This document shows, piece after piece, positions 16,207-25,265 of a stretch of 40,657 nt of DNA (position 1 is the first letter of the stretch; every line of letters begins with the position of its first letter). Source of the stretch: Algibacter sp. (GTDB lineage: Bacteria > Bacteroidota > Bacteroidia > Flavobacteriales > Flavobacteriaceae); contig NZ_JAQWOO010000023.1 in assembly GCF_029245835.1 (NCBI RefSeq), positions 1 to 40,657 of the forward strand, given 5' to 3'. The position numbers were made by a program, and so were the translations under genes. Under the pieces are notes generated by a model, which had not been told where the DNA came from, made no database searches, and worked only from the letters and a program-made list of their open reading frames with translations.

Positions 16207-17121
16207 TTAAAAAACAGATAGTTTTGCTTTAGTAGTAAATTGCTCTAAAGCTAACATACCTAATTTAGAATTTCCTTTTTTATTAAGCCCTGGAGCCCAT
16301 GTTGTAATTACAAAATGATCTGGTAATAATGCTACAATACCACCACCAACACCACTTTTTCCTGGTAAACCAACCTCGAAAGCAAACTCTCCAGCTTCAT
16401 CATAAAACCCACAGGTAAGCATTAATGCATTAATACGTTTTACTTGTTTATCATTTATATGCAGTTTATTTCGCAAACATTTGCCATTATTTGCAAATAA
16501 ATAAAATGCGTTGGATAATTGACTACAGGTCATCTCTAAAGAACATAGATGAAAGTAGAAATCTAAAACATCCTCTACCAGATTATTCAAGTTTTTGAAA
16601 GATTTTAAAAGGTTAGCCGCTGCATAATTTTTAAAACCCGTTATTTTTTCTGAATGCGCTACATCTTTATTAAAACTAATAGTAACATCACCAGTAAGTT
16701 CTCTTACATACTTTAAAAAATCTTCTTTAGGATTTTTTAAATTTGAAACTAAAATATCCGCAATAACAATGGCTCCTGAATTGATTAGCGGATTTCTAGG
16801 AATCCCATGTTCAATTTCTAATAAGGCTAATTGATTAAATGGATGACCTGAAGGTTCTACACCTACACGTTCCCAAGTTGATTCGCCAATAAGAGCCATG
16901 GCTTTTGATAATGCTAAAACTTTTGAGATACTTTGAGTAGAAAATGGTTTTTTATAATCGCCAACACCATAACTCTTCCCATCTGAAGTTCTTAAATGAA
17001 TACCGAAATTTCCCTTATCTATATGCGCTAATTCAGGAATGTATGATGCTATGGTTCCTTTATCAGAAACATTTATAGTGTCTTGATAGATAGCCTCTAA
17101 AATCGCTTGAAAATCTGGCAT
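16207..17121 (-). CDS. glsA: Glutaminase A
   Basis: GlsA hydrolyses glutamine to glutamate and ammonia. The 304-residue length is standard for bacterial glutaminases. The beta-lactamase-like catalytic S-x-x-K is at S64-K67 in F-S-T-Q-S-I-S-K-V-L. N-S-G-A-I-V (about 114-119) and G-L-P-G-K-S-G-V-G-G-G-I (about 251-262) are the substrate and oxyanion loops. The start codon follows the gcvT stop with a single base between them, so the two are translationally coupled. Cytoplasmic, probably involved in nitrogen use or acid tolerance. Confidence 0.93.
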   Translation of the reverse strand: MPDFQAILEAIYQDTINVSDKGTIASYIPELAHIDKGNFGIHLRTSDGKSYGVGDYKKPFSTQSISKVLALSKAMALIGESTWERVGVEPSGHPFNQLALLEIEHGIPRNPLINSGAIVIADILVSNLKNPKEDFLKYVRELTGDVTISFNKDVAHSEKITGFKNYAAANLLKSFKNLNNLVEDVLDFYFHLCSLEMTCSQLSNAFYLFANNGKCLRNKLHINDKQVKRINALMLTCGFYDEAGEFAFEVGLPGKSGVGGGIVALLPDHFVITTWAPGLNKKGNSKLGMLALEQFTTKAKLSVF

Positions 17122-17122
17122 A

Positions 17123-18205
17123 TTAGTGTTTGTAGAATGGTAATTTAACTACTGTTGCAGGAATAGTTTTTTTTCGAATTTGAATATTAATTTTACTATT
17201 TATATCAGTAAAAATCGTTGGAACATAACCCAAACCGATACCTTTACCCAAAGATGGACTCATGGTACCCGAAGTTACTATACCAATAGTTTTTCCATGG
17301 CCATCAACGATATCGTAACCATGACGAGGAATCCCTCGCTCATTTAACTCGAAAGCAATAAGTTTACGTTCTGGTCCACGTTCCTTTTCAGCTTTTAAAG
17401 CTTCAGAATTTGTGAAGTTTTTTGTGAACTTTGTTATCCAACCCAAACCAGCTTCAATAGGTGAGGTGGTGTCATCAATATCATTTCCGTATAAGCAATA
17501 CCCCATTTCTAAACGTAAGGTATCACGCGCTGCAAGTCCAATAGGTTTAATACCAAAATCTGCTCCAGCTTCTAGAACTTTCTCCCAAATTTGTTTTACT
17601 TCAGAGTTTTTACAATAAATTTCAAATCCGCCACTTCCAGTATAACCTGTAGCAGAAATAATAACATGCTCAATCCCTGCAAAATCACCAACTATAAAAT
17701 TATAAAATTTAATAGCAGATAAATTATGACTAGTAAGACTTTGCATGGCTTCAATAGCTTTAGGTCCTTGAATAGCTAATAAAGAATAGATCTCACTTAA
17801 ATCGCGCATCGTAGCACCGTTTTCATTTTTAGATCTAATCCAATTCCAATCTTTTTCAATATTGCTCGCATTAACAACTAATAAAAAAGCGTCATCTTTA
17901 ATTTTATAAATAATTAAATCATCTACAATACCACCATCATCATTAGGTAAACAACTGTATTGCGCTTTTCCAATGATTAATTTTGAGGCGTCGTTACTTG
18001 AAATTCTTTGAATCAATTCGAGTGCATGTTTACCTTCTATTAAAAACTCCCCCATGTGCGATACATCAAATACCCCAACTGCATTACGAACGGTTTCGTG
18101 TTCTGCATTTACACCTTCATATTGTACAGGCATATTGTAACCTGCAAAAGGGACTATTTTAGCACCAAGAGCTTTGTGAGTTTCTGTTAAGGCTGTGTTT
18201 TTCAT
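17123..18205 (-). CDS. gcvT: Aminomethyltransferase, glycine cleavage system T protein
   Basis: GcvT takes the aminomethyl group from the lipoylated H protein and transfers the one-carbon unit to tetrahydrofolate, releasing ammonia. The 360-residue protein starts [24 protein letters not shown], as GcvT should, with D-V-S-H-M-G-E near residue 50. The folate region [11 protein letters not shown] lies around 190-200, and [10 protein letters not shown] is also present. gcvH and gcvP are not in the window. It leads a probable transcript gcvT-glsA-SDR-phhB. The 275-bp gap upstream to thrC contains a copy of the CGCTTTCGCGGAA motif (18260-18272). Confidence 0.95.
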   Translation of the reverse strand: MKNTALTETHKALGAKIVPFAGYNMPVQYEGVNAEHETVRNAVGVFDVSHMGEFLIEGKHALELIQRISSNDASKLIIGKAQYSCLPNDDGGIVDDLIIYKIKDDAFLLVVNASNIEKDWNWIRSKNENGATMRDLSEIYSLLAIQGPKAIEAMQSLTSHNLSAIKFYNFIVGDFAGIEHVIISATGYTGSGGFEIYCKNSEVKQIWEKVLEAGADFGIKPIGLAARDTLRLEMGYCLYGNDIDDTTSPIEAGLGWITKFTKNFTNSEALKAEKERGPERKLIAFELNERGIPRHGYDIVDGHGKTIGIVTSGTMSPSLGKGIGLGYVPTIFTDINSKINIQIRKKTIPATVVKLPFYKH

Positions 18206-18429
18206 TTACAGTTGGTTTATGATTAAGATGAAAACAAATGTATTGAAAATTTATATGAACGCTTTCGCGGAAAGATTAAAAGGTTTGTTAAAGTTGTGAT
18301 GGCTATTTTGCTTTAGCTAGGGGTTATAAAAGACTAATATCTTAAAACAAGAGTTAGTAAGATAATCCTCAATTAGAGACTTAACCTGAAAGTTTTAACA
18401 AGTAAGCGAGTACTAATTGCAAGGATTCT

Positions 18430-18451
18430 AAAAAAATCAATTCTATAATTG
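18430..18451 (-). terminator. Weak intrinsic terminator after thrC
   Basis: On the minus strand CAATT-ATAG-AATTG forms a 5-bp stem with a 4-nt loop (18438-18451), followed after one A by seven T (18436-18430). It is placed 30 bp beyond the thrC stop, so it would end the thr operon. The stem is short and AT-rich. Confidence 0.4.
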
Positions 18452-18480
18452 CTCATAAATTAAAGAATGACAAAATAATG

Positions 18481-19773
18481 CTATTTTAGTAAAAAAGATT
18501 TCAAATCATCATAAGTAGAAATAACAACAGATTCTTTTTTACCACCCATAACCGATTGAATTTGTTCTGGTAAAGGCTGCTCTTCTTTAATAACATCTTC
18601 AACCACATCTAAAAATTTAGTTGGATGAGCGGTTTCTAAAAAGACACAATGTGCGTTTGGGTTTTCTTTTAAATGCGATTTACAACCTAAATAACCAACA
18701 GCACCGTGAGGATCGGCTACGTAATTGTAATTGTTGTAAATCTCCAGCATTGCTTCACGAGTTTCATCATCGGTAAAACTGTATGACGAAACGTTTTCTT
18801 TTAAGGTTTCAAACTTATTTTTATAAATCTCTTGAATACGTATAAAATTACTTGGCGCACCAACATCCATGGCATTACTTATAGTTTGCACTGATGGTTT
18901 TGGTTCGTATAATTGCGATATTAAATAACGCGTTACGACATTATTTGCATTGTTAGAAGCTACAAAATGTTTCATTGGTAAACCTAATTGCTGTGCCATC
19001 ATTCCTGCACAAACGTTTCCAAAGTTTCCGCTTGGTACAGAAAATACAATATCATTATGTTGCTTATGGAGCTGCTTGTAAGCAAACATAAAATAGAATA
19101 ATTGCGGTAACCAACGCGCCACATTAATAGAATTCGCAGATGTTAATTGCATTTTGCTAGTAAGCGTTTCATCCAAAAATGCCGTTTTAACCATGGCTTG
19201 GCAATCATCAAACGTACCGTTTACTTCTAAGGCTTTAATATTTTGACCTAATGTAGTTAATTGCATTTCTTGAATATCGCTCACTTTTCCGCTAGGGTAG
19301 AGTATCACCACATTTACACCTTTAACACCCAAAAAGCCATTGGCAACAGCTCCACCAGTATCACCAGAAGTCGCCACTAACACGGTAACTTCATTTGTGT
19401 TATCCTTATTGAAATAACCTAAACAACGCGCCATAAAACGTGCTCCTACATCCTTAAATGCCATGGTTGGGCCGTGAAACAATTCTAAGGTAGAAATATT
19501 ATCATTTAGTTTCACAACAGGAAAATCAAAAGATAAGGTTTCTTCAACTATCGTTTTTAAAATACCTTCTGGAATTTCTGGAGACACAAATTGTTTAATA
19601 GCCTCAAACGCAATTTCAGAATGCGATAAATTATCAAAGTTGTCCCAAAATGCTTTTGGTAAGGGTGTGATACTTTCAGGAAAGTACAATCCTTTATCAG
19701 GCGCTAAACCTTTTATAACGGCATCTTTAAATGTCGTGTTTGGTGCTTTATGATTGAGTGAATAGTAATTCAT
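18481..19773 (-). CDS. thrC: Threonine synthase
   Basis: ThrC converts O-phosphohomoserine to threonine with pyridoxal phosphate, the last step of the pathway. The 430-residue protein has the PLP lysine K107 in H-G-P-T-M-A-F-K-D-V-G-A-R. The phosphate-binding T-S-G-D-T-G-G-A-V-A-N (about 135-145) and S-V-P-S-G-N-F-G-N are also present, and the C-terminal region is of the long (E. coli-type) subfamily. It starts one base after the thrB stop, giving tight coupling in the thrABC operon controlled by the leader region at 23214-23455. Confidence 0.95.
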   Translation of the reverse strand: MNYYSLNHKAPNTTFKDAVIKGLAPDKGLYFPESITPLPKAFWDNFDNLSHSEIAFEAIKQFVSPEIPEGILKTIVEETLSFDFPVVKLNDNISTLELFHGPTMAFKDVGARFMARCLGYFNKDNTNEVTVLVATSGDTGGAVANGFLGVKGVNVVILYPSGKVSDIQEMQLTTLGQNIKALEVNGTFDDCQAMVKTAFLDETLTSKMQLTSANSINVARWLPQLFYFMFAYKQLHKQHNDIVFSVPSGNFGNVCAGMMAQQLGLPMKHFVASNNANNVVTRYLISQLYEPKPSVQTISNAMDVGAPSNFIRIQEIYKNKFETLKENVSSYSFTDDETREAMLEIYNNYNYVADPHGAVGYLGCKSHLKENPNAHCVFLETAHPTKFLDVVEDVIKEEQPLPEQIQSVMGGKKESVVISTYDDLKSFLLK

Positions 19774-19774
19774 T

Positions 19775-20698
19775 TTATTCGATTATTTTTACACCTTGAG
19801 TGTTTATTTTTGATACGTGCATTTCGAATTTAATTCCAGTTTCAGAATAGATATTCTCAATTGCATCTTTCACATTTAAAGCAGTTTGCATACTTTTACT
19901 TAATGAAAATATAGAAGGGCCAGAACCTGATATTCCAGCGCCTAATGCACCACTTTCCAATACTGCTTTCTTAACATTATCAAAATGCGGAATTAATTTA
20001 CTTCTATGTGGTTCGACAATCACATCGTTTAATGAATCGCTTATTAATTCATAATCGCTAGTATGCAACGCATGCACTAAACTTCCTAAATTTGCCCATT
20101 GCGTAATCGCATCACTTAAATCCACTTTTTGTGGCAGTAAAGCACGAGATTCTGAGGTTTTAATTTCAATTTGCGGATGAATAATGGTAGCGTATAAATC
20201 ATCGGGTGTTGGGATTTCTAATATCTGCAAGGGTGATATGCTTTTTACTAATGTAAAGCCACCAAAAAGGGCAGGAGCAAGATTATCAGCATGTTCACAC
20301 TTACTTGCTAAAGCTTCACCTTTAATTGCAAATGCTGTAAGTTCTGTTTTATTGAATGGTCTTCCCAAAAGCTCATTCATACCAAAAACACTACCAACGG
20401 CACTCGCAGCACTACTGCCAATACCACTTCCAGGTTTTATATTTTTATAAATCTCAATTTCGAAACCAAAGTCAATATCAAGCGTTTCGTACATCGCTAG
20501 AGCCGAAACACCGGCAACATTAAGTTCTGTCGCATAAGGCAAATCAAAACCCTCAATACGGGTTATAGCAATCCCTTTTTTCTCAACTTTTCTGATCACC
20601 ATTTCATCTCCAATACTGTCTAAGCAAAAGCCCAAAACATCAAAACCACAAGACACATTGGCCACGGTAGCAGGAGAAAATATTTTTATTTCATTCAT
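19775..20698 (-). CDS. thrB: Homoserine kinase
   Basis: ThrB phosphorylates homoserine with ATP. It is a GHMP kinase: the phosphate loop P-G-S-G-I-G-S-S-A-A-S-A-V-G is at about residues 89-102 of a 307-residue protein. G-A-G-I-S-G-S-G-P-S (GHMP motif 3) lies near the C-terminus. I chose the ATG at 20698 (M-N-E-I-K-I-F-S-P-A-T-V-A-N-V), where homology to ThrB begins. A longer frame from an ATG at 20764 would add 22 residues (M-E-L-H-K-E-S-A-I-S...) that look unlike ThrB. That upstream ATG is only 4 bp past the thrA stop, however, so the longer start is not excluded. Confidence 0.92.
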   Translation of the reverse strand: MNEIKIFSPATVANVSCGFDVLGFCLDSIGDEMVIRKVEKKGIAITRIEGFDLPYATELNVAGVSALAMYETLDIDFGFEIEIYKNIKPGSGIGSSAASAVGSVFGMNELLGRPFNKTELTAFAIKGEALASKCEHADNLAPALFGGFTLVKSISPLQILEIPTPDDLYATIIHPQIEIKTSESRALLPQKVDLSDAITQWANLGSLVHALHTSDYELISDSLNDVIVEPHRSKLIPHFDNVKKAVLESGALGAGISGSGPSIFSLSKSMQTALNVKDAIENIYSETGIKFEMHVSKINTQGVKIIE

Positions 20699-20768
20699 CT
20701 TTTCTATTAAATAACCTTCGGCTGCACTAGAGCAGGAAATAGCACTTTCTTTGTGTAATTCCATGATA

Positions 20769-23213
20769 TTAGTCGTTTCCTAATCTAATAATATCTGCAA
20801 ACAAACCAGAGGCCGTTACATCTGCACCCGCACCAGCGCCTTTAATTATCATGGGTTGTTTTGGGTAACGTTCTGTATAGAACATTACAATATTATCACT
20901 TCCTTCTAAATTATAAAAAGGATGGCCTTCTGGAATTTCTTGCAAACTAACACTTGCTTCGCCATTATCAAATTTTGCTACATATTTTAATTGACAATGG
21001 TTCGCTTTCGCGGAAGCATACAATTGTTGGTAGTGTGCCTCATCATCAATTAAAGTTTGATAAAAATCATCAACAGTATCACTTTTTAAACCTGCTTCAG
21101 AAAGGAACGATGTGTTTTCAATATCTTCTAAATTCATTTCAACACCACTTTCTCTTGCTAAAATCAAAATCTTACGTGCTACATCAACACCACTTAAATC
21201 AATTCTCGGATCAGGTTCTGTATAGCCTTCAGCTCCAGCTTGCTTTACCACATCATGAAATTTTGTAGAATTATTGAAATTATTAAAGACAAAATTTAAA
21301 CTTCCAGATAAAACGGCTTGAATAGAATTAACTTTATCACCAGACGCTATTAAATTACTCAATGTGTCAATAACAGGTAAACCGGCACCAACATTTGTTT
21401 CAAATAAGAATGGCGCATTATATTCTAACGATAATCTTTTTAATTCTTTGTAATTATTGTAATCACTAGAACAGGCAATCTTATTACAAGCCACAATTGC
21501 AATACTTTCTTTTAAATACTGTGCATATAAATCGGCTACATTCTTATTTGCTGTAACATCGACAAAAATACTATTACGTAAATTCAATGCTTTGGTATTT
21601 TCTAGAAAGCCTTGCAATGATGCTTTTTCACCATTTGCTAATTGCGTTTTCCAATCTTTTAGATTAAGACCAGTTTCATCAAAAATCATGGTCCTAGAAT
21701 TTGAAAGTCCAGCAACTCTAAGATTAATTTTTAGGTTTTCTTTTAAATATTTTTTCTGCTGTTTTATTTGTTCAACCAAACGCTCACCAACATTACCAAC
21801 ACCCGTTATAAATACATTAAGTTGTTTTGTTTCAGATTCAAAAAACCGCTCATGTAAAGTATTTAAGGCTTTCTTGACATCCTTTTCATCTATAACAGCA
21901 GTAATATTTTTTTCTGAAGCCCCTTGAGCAATAGCCCTTATATTAATATTGTTTCGACCCAAGCTACTAAACATTTTACCACTAATGCCTTGGTGATTTT
22001 TCATGTTATCGCCAACCAAAGCAATTATGGATAATCCAGTTTCAACAATAATGGGTTCAATCTTTCCTAGTGCAATATCATTTTCAAAAATAACATCAAT
22101 TGCTGCCTTTGCGTTTTCAGCTTCTTTTTCGTCAATACCCAAACAAATGGAATGTTCTGAAGACGCTTGCGTAATCATTATCACATTTATTTTTTCTTGA
22201 GACAAGGTTTCAAATAATCGCTTCGAAAACCCAGGAATACCTACCATTCCAGTACCTTCTAAAGTCAACAACGCAATATTACTTATGTTGCTAATGCCTT
22301 TTACTGGTGACTTAGATATTATTTCCTCATTCGAAATAACCGTACCAATAGCATTAGGTTCCAAAGTGTTTTTAATATGAATTGGAATATCTAAACTCAA
22401 TACCGGTTGTACCGTTGGTGGATATAATACTTTAGCCCCAAAATGCGATAATTCCATAGCCTCTTGATATGAAATTTTATCAATTGGGTAGGCTTGTTTT
22501 ACTAATTTTGGATTCGTTGTATACATGCCACTTACGTCTGTCCAGATTTCTAATTGCTCAACATGTAAAGCCGCCGCTACTATGGCTGCTGTAAAATCTG
22601 AACCTCCACGACCAAGCGTCGTGATTTCTCCTAGTCTTGATTTTGAAATAAACCCAGGCAGGATTGTAATATTCTCTTTAGCAGATTTAAAATAATCGCG
22701 GATATTTTGGTTTGTTATACTGTAATCAACTTCTGCTTTGGTAAAGTTAGAGTTTGTAATAACCAACTCTTGAGAATTTTTTCTATCAGCAGAAAGCCCT
22801 CTGTTTTTCATGGTTTCTGCTATAACAAAAGATGATAAAAGTTCGCCATAGCTTACCAATTTATCTGATGTTTTAGGAGATAATTCATTGATTAAATAAA
22901 TACCTTCTAATAAACTTTTTAAAGCGTCTAACTTCCCTTCAACATAACTTAAAATTGAATCATTATTACTAGGATTTAGTTTATTTATGATACTGAAATG
23001 TCTTTCTTTGATACCCTCAAAAGTCTCAATAAAAGAGCGGTCTTTGTTTTGAGCTTGCTTTCCTGCTAGAAGTAATTTATCAGTGATGCCACCAACAGCA
23101 GAAACCACGCAAACTACGGCATCAGTTTTGCCATAATTTTCTAAAATACTAATAACGTTATTTATGTTTTTTGAAGAACCTACTGAAGTTCCTCCAAATT
23201 TTAAAACCTTCAT
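20769..23213 (-). CDS. thrA: Bifunctional aspartokinase / homoserine dehydrogenase I
   Basis: This enzyme carries out the first and third steps from aspartate towards threonine. The 814-residue length equals that of E. coli ThrA. The N-terminal aspartokinase starts K-F-G-G-T-S-V-G (residues 4-11) and has G-R-G-G-S-D-F-T-A (about 201-209). Two ACT-type regulatory segments (about 310-460) follow, and then the homoserine dehydrogenase Rossmann motif G-V-G-N-V-G-E-R near 471. E-T-N-V-G-A-G-L-P-V occurs near 611-620, and the C-terminal active site is D-P-R-I-D-L-S-G-x-D-V-A-R-K. ACT domains predict feedback by threonine. It heads thrABC and is preceded by a threonine-rich leader peptide. A copy of CGCTTTCGCGGAA lies inside it at 21003-21015. 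Confidence 0.96.
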   Translation of the reverse strand: MKVLKFGGTSVGSSKNINNVISILENYGKTDAVVCVVSAVGGITDKLLLAGKQAQNKDRSFIETFEGIKERHFSIINKLNPSNNDSILSYVEGKLDALKSLLEGIYLINELSPKTSDKLVSYGELLSSFVIAETMKNRGLSADRKNSQELVITNSNFTKAEVDYSITNQNIRDYFKSAKENITILPGFISKSRLGEITTLGRGGSDFTAAIVAAALHVEQLEIWTDVSGMYTTNPKLVKQAYPIDKISYQEAMELSHFGAKVLYPPTVQPVLSLDIPIHIKNTLEPNAIGTVISNEEIISKSPVKGISNISNIALLTLEGTGMVGIPGFSKRLFETLSQEKINVIMITQASSEHSICLGIDEKEAENAKAAIDVIFENDIALGKIEPIIVETGLSIIALVGDNMKNHQGISGKMFSSLGRNNINIRAIAQGASEKNITAVIDEKDVKKALNTLHERFFESETKQLNVFITGVGNVGERLVEQIKQQKKYLKENLKINLRVAGLSNSRTMIFDETGLNLKDWKTQLANGEKASLQGFLENTKALNLRNSIFVDVTANKNVADLYAQYLKESIAIVACNKIACSSDYNNYKELKRLSLEYNAPFLFETNVGAGLPVIDTLSNLIASGDKVNSIQAVLSGSLNFVFNNFNNSTKFHDVVKQAGAEGYTEPDPRIDLSGVDVARKILILARESGVEMNLEDIENTSFLSEAGLKSDTVDDFYQTLIDDEAHYQQLYASAKANHCQLKYVAKFDNGEASVSLQEIPEGHPFYNLEGSDNIVMFYTERYPKQPMIIKGAGAGADVTASGLFADIIRLGND

Positions 23214-23253
23214 GTTTTAATGCATTGAAAAATTAAAAATAATACTTGAAATA

Positions 23254-23274
23254 TTGTAATTTTTGAAATTACAA
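23254..23274 (-). terminator. Candidate attenuator hairpin before thrA
   Basis: A perfect 9-bp inverted repeat TTGTAATTT / AAATTACAA (23254-23262 and 23266-23274, 3-nt loop) is followed on the minus strand by T-rich sequence ending about 15 bp before thrA. It lies between the leader-peptide stop and thrA, where the terminator of an attenuator is expected. It is AT-rich, hence of uncertain strength. Confidence 0.45.
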
Positions 23275-23296
23275 AGATAGCCTGAAGAATATATAA

Positions 23297-23404
23297 CTAG
23301 CAACCCCAAAGGGTTGTTGTATTTGTAGTTGAACCAAAACAAGCAACTGTTCCTTTTGTAAAAAAAGAAATAACTGTACTTATATTTTGGTTTAAATGAT
23401 TCAT
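23297..23404 (-). CDS. Threonine-rich leader peptide of the thrABC operon
   Basis: This is a 35-codon ORF ending in TAG, 83 bp before thrA on the same strand. Eight of 35 residues are Thr, and five of the six codons at positions 26-31 are Thr (T-T-N-T-T-T), followed by L-W-G-C and the stop. Codons for the end product clustered just before the stop of a short ORF upstream of its biosynthetic operon are the hallmark of ribosome-mediated attenuation, as in E. coli thrL. A promoter-like sequence lies just upstream (23425-23455) and hairpins follow. The peptide shows no similarity to E. coli ThrL beyond Thr content. Function as a control element is inferred. Confidence 0.75.
   Translation of the reverse strand: MNHLNQNISTVISFFTKGTVACFGSTTNTTTLWGC
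23301..23316 (-). promoter_or_regulatory. Leader hairpin overlapping the last threonine codons
   Basis: On the minus strand CAACCC-TTTG-GGGTTG forms a 6-bp GC-rich stem. Its 5' arm covers the final Thr codons of the leader peptide and its 3' arm ends next to the stop codon. A ribosome stalled at the Thr codons would block it. GTTGC also occurs upstream (complement at 23343-23347) and can pair with nearby CAAC stretches, so alternative folds are possible. Confidence 0.5.
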
Positions 23405-23424
23405 TATAGTGTTAAAATATATTT

Positions 23425-23455
23425 CAAAAGTATTACTTTTAGCCTTATAAAAAAA
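23425..23455 (-). promoter_or_regulatory. Candidate promoter of the thr leader-thrABC operon
   Basis: On the minus strand TTTT (23455-23452), 19 nt, then TACTTTTG (23432-23425) matches TTTG-N19-TAnnTTTG with one mismatch. Transcription would begin about 15 nt before the leader-peptide ATG at 23404. Confidence 0.5.
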
Positions 23456-23643
23456 CTAAAATAAGTTTTTTACAATATTCTTATCTTCAATCACAATTCG
23501 TTTATAAATAACGACTAATTGTTATAAGAAATGAAAAATCTATAATTGCATTTACATGAAACTTCCATAACAAGAATTCGATATGAAAGCGAATGACTAA
23601 ATGGAAGTATAGTGTGACCACCAAAAAAAGAATAATATAGCAT

Positions 23644-25209
23644 ATGAAAGTATTTTCTAAAGAACAGATTTACGAAGGAGACGAACTAACTGCCGAGCGC
23701 CAAAAGATTACGTCAACCGATTTAATGGAACGTGCTGGAACTCAAATTTTCAACTGGATGCACGCTAGAATGCAAGGTGCACAGGTGCCCATTCATGTAT
23801 TTTGCGGAATAGGAAATAATGGGGGTGATGGATTAGTAATTGCTCGCCATTTAATAACCCATGGTTATAACGTAAATACTTTTGTAATTAATTGCAGTAA
23901 TAAACGCTCAAAGGATTTTTTAGTTAATTATGATCGTATTAAAAATGTTACTAAAAAATGGCCTGTTCTTTTAAATTGTGCTGAAGATTTTCCAGAAATA
24001 CAACCTGATGATATAATTGTTGATGCTGTTTTTGGTATTGGTTTAAATAGACCAGTGGATCAATGGGTTAAAAAATTATTTATGCATTTTAGAGCTAGTA
24101 AAGCGTATACATTATCTATAGATATTCCTTCTGGACTATTCGTTGATAAATGTGTAGATGATGAAGATGCCGTAGTTTGGGCTGGTTTTACTTTAAGTTT
24201 TGCATCTCCAAAATTAGTCTTCTTTTTACCTGAAACGGCAAAATACACGGTGCAATGGGAAGTTTTAGATATTGGACTAGATCAGGAATTTCTTTTTAAG
24301 ACAGAGACAGAAGTTGAATTAATAGGGAAACTGGAAGTACTACCTAATTATATTCCTCGTGAAAAATATTCGCATAAAGGACAATTTGGTCATGCATTAA
24401 TTATTGGTGGTAGTTATGGTCAAATAGGGGCGGTAACATTGGCAAGTCGAGCAACGCTATCTGCTGGCGCTGGTTTAGTTTCTGCTTATATACCAAAATG
24501 TGGATACCATGCTATTCAATCTTCATTTCCGGAGGCCATGGTGATTACGGATAGTGATGAAGAAAAAATCACATCGATAAAATTTGATATTAAACCTACA
24601 GTAGTTGGGTTTGGAATAGGAGCAGGGACGGATACCCAAACGGTATCGGCATTTACTGCTTTTTTAAAAACTAATAAGTCACCATTAGTGATTGATGCTG
24701 ATGGTGTAAATATACTTTCAAAAAAGAAAACTTTATTAAAATTATTACCTGAAATGACCGTTTTAACACCACATCCTAAAGAGTTAGAGCGTTTAATTGG
24801 CACTTGGAAAGATGATTTTGATAAATTGAAAATAGTAAAAGCCTTTTCAAAAAAACATAACGTTATTATCGTGATAAAAGGAGCAAATAGCATTACTGTT
24901 TTCGACAATAAACTTTATATAAATACCACTGGAAATCCTGGACTATCCACGGCTGGTAGTGGTGATGTGCTTATGGGAATCGTTACTGGATTAATTTCTC
25001 AGGGTTATAATCCTCTAGTAGCAACAATTTTTGGTGTGTATTTACATGGAAAATCTGCTGATATTGCTGTTGAAGATTTTGGATATCAAAGCTTAATTGC
25101 TAGCCATGTTATAGATTATTTAGGAGAAGCATATATAGACTTGTTTAAGCAACCAGAACAACCACCACAATCTCAAGAGGAAGAAGAACAAGAAGACGTA
25201 CAGGGATAA
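23644..25209 (+). CDS. nnr: Bifunctional NAD(P)HX epimerase / ADP-dependent NAD(P)HX dehydratase
   Basis: Nnr repairs damaged (hydrated) NADH and NADPH. The N-terminal epimerase half (YjeF_N, about 1-215) has G-I-G-N-N-G-G-D-G-L-V-I-A-R-H at 55-69 and D-A-V-F-G-I-G-L-N-R-P. The C-terminal ribokinase-like dehydratase (about 235-500) has G-S-Y-G-Q-I-G-A, T-P-H-P-K-E-L-E-R-L and the ATP/ADP site N-P-G-L-S-T-A-G-S-G-D-V-L-M-G near 430-444. At 521 residues it is full length for the fused form. The last 17 residues are a Gln/Glu-rich acidic tail outside the fold. It is divergent from the thr operon across a 430-bp region. Confidence 0.95.
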   Translation: MKVFSKEQIYEGDELTAERQKITSTDLMERAGTQIFNWMHARMQGAQVPIHVFCGIGNNGGDGLVIARHLITHGYNVNTFVINCSNKRSKDFLVNYDRIKNVTKKWPVLLNCAEDFPEIQPDDIIVDAVFGIGLNRPVDQWVKKLFMHFRASKAYTLSIDIPSGLFVDKCVDDEDAVVWAGFTLSFASPKLVFFLPETAKYTVQWEVLDIGLDQEFLFKTETEVELIGKLEVLPNYIPREKYSHKGQFGHALIIGGSYGQIGAVTLASRATLSAGAGLVSAYIPKCGYHAIQSSFPEAMVITDSDEEKITSIKFDIKPTVVGFGIGAGTDTQTVSAFTAFLKTNKSPLVIDADGVNILSKKKTLLKLLPEMTVLTPHPKELERLIGTWKDDFDKLKIVKAFSKKHNVIIVIKGANSITVFDNKLYINTTGNPGLSTAGSGDVLMGIVTGLISQGYNPLVATIFGVYLHGKSADIAVEDFGYQSLIASHVIDYLGEAYIDLFKQPEQPPQSQEEEEQEDVQG

Positions 25210-25234
25210 AAAAAGCCGCAACATGCGGCTTTTT
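25210..25234. terminator. Bidirectional intrinsic terminator
   Basis: A 10-bp inverted repeat AAAAAGCCGC / GCGGCTTTTT (25210-25219 and 25225-25234, loop AACAT) lies right after the nnr stop and serves both nnr and the converging lipoprotein gene. Confidence 0.88.
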
Positions 25235-25265
25235 AGACAGTCTCTTTTTATAACACTAAATTAAA

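Noticed and set aside
20954-21268. A 104-codon plus-strand ORF inside thrA
   Set aside because: Antisense shadow of the well-supported homoserine dehydrogenase coding sequence.
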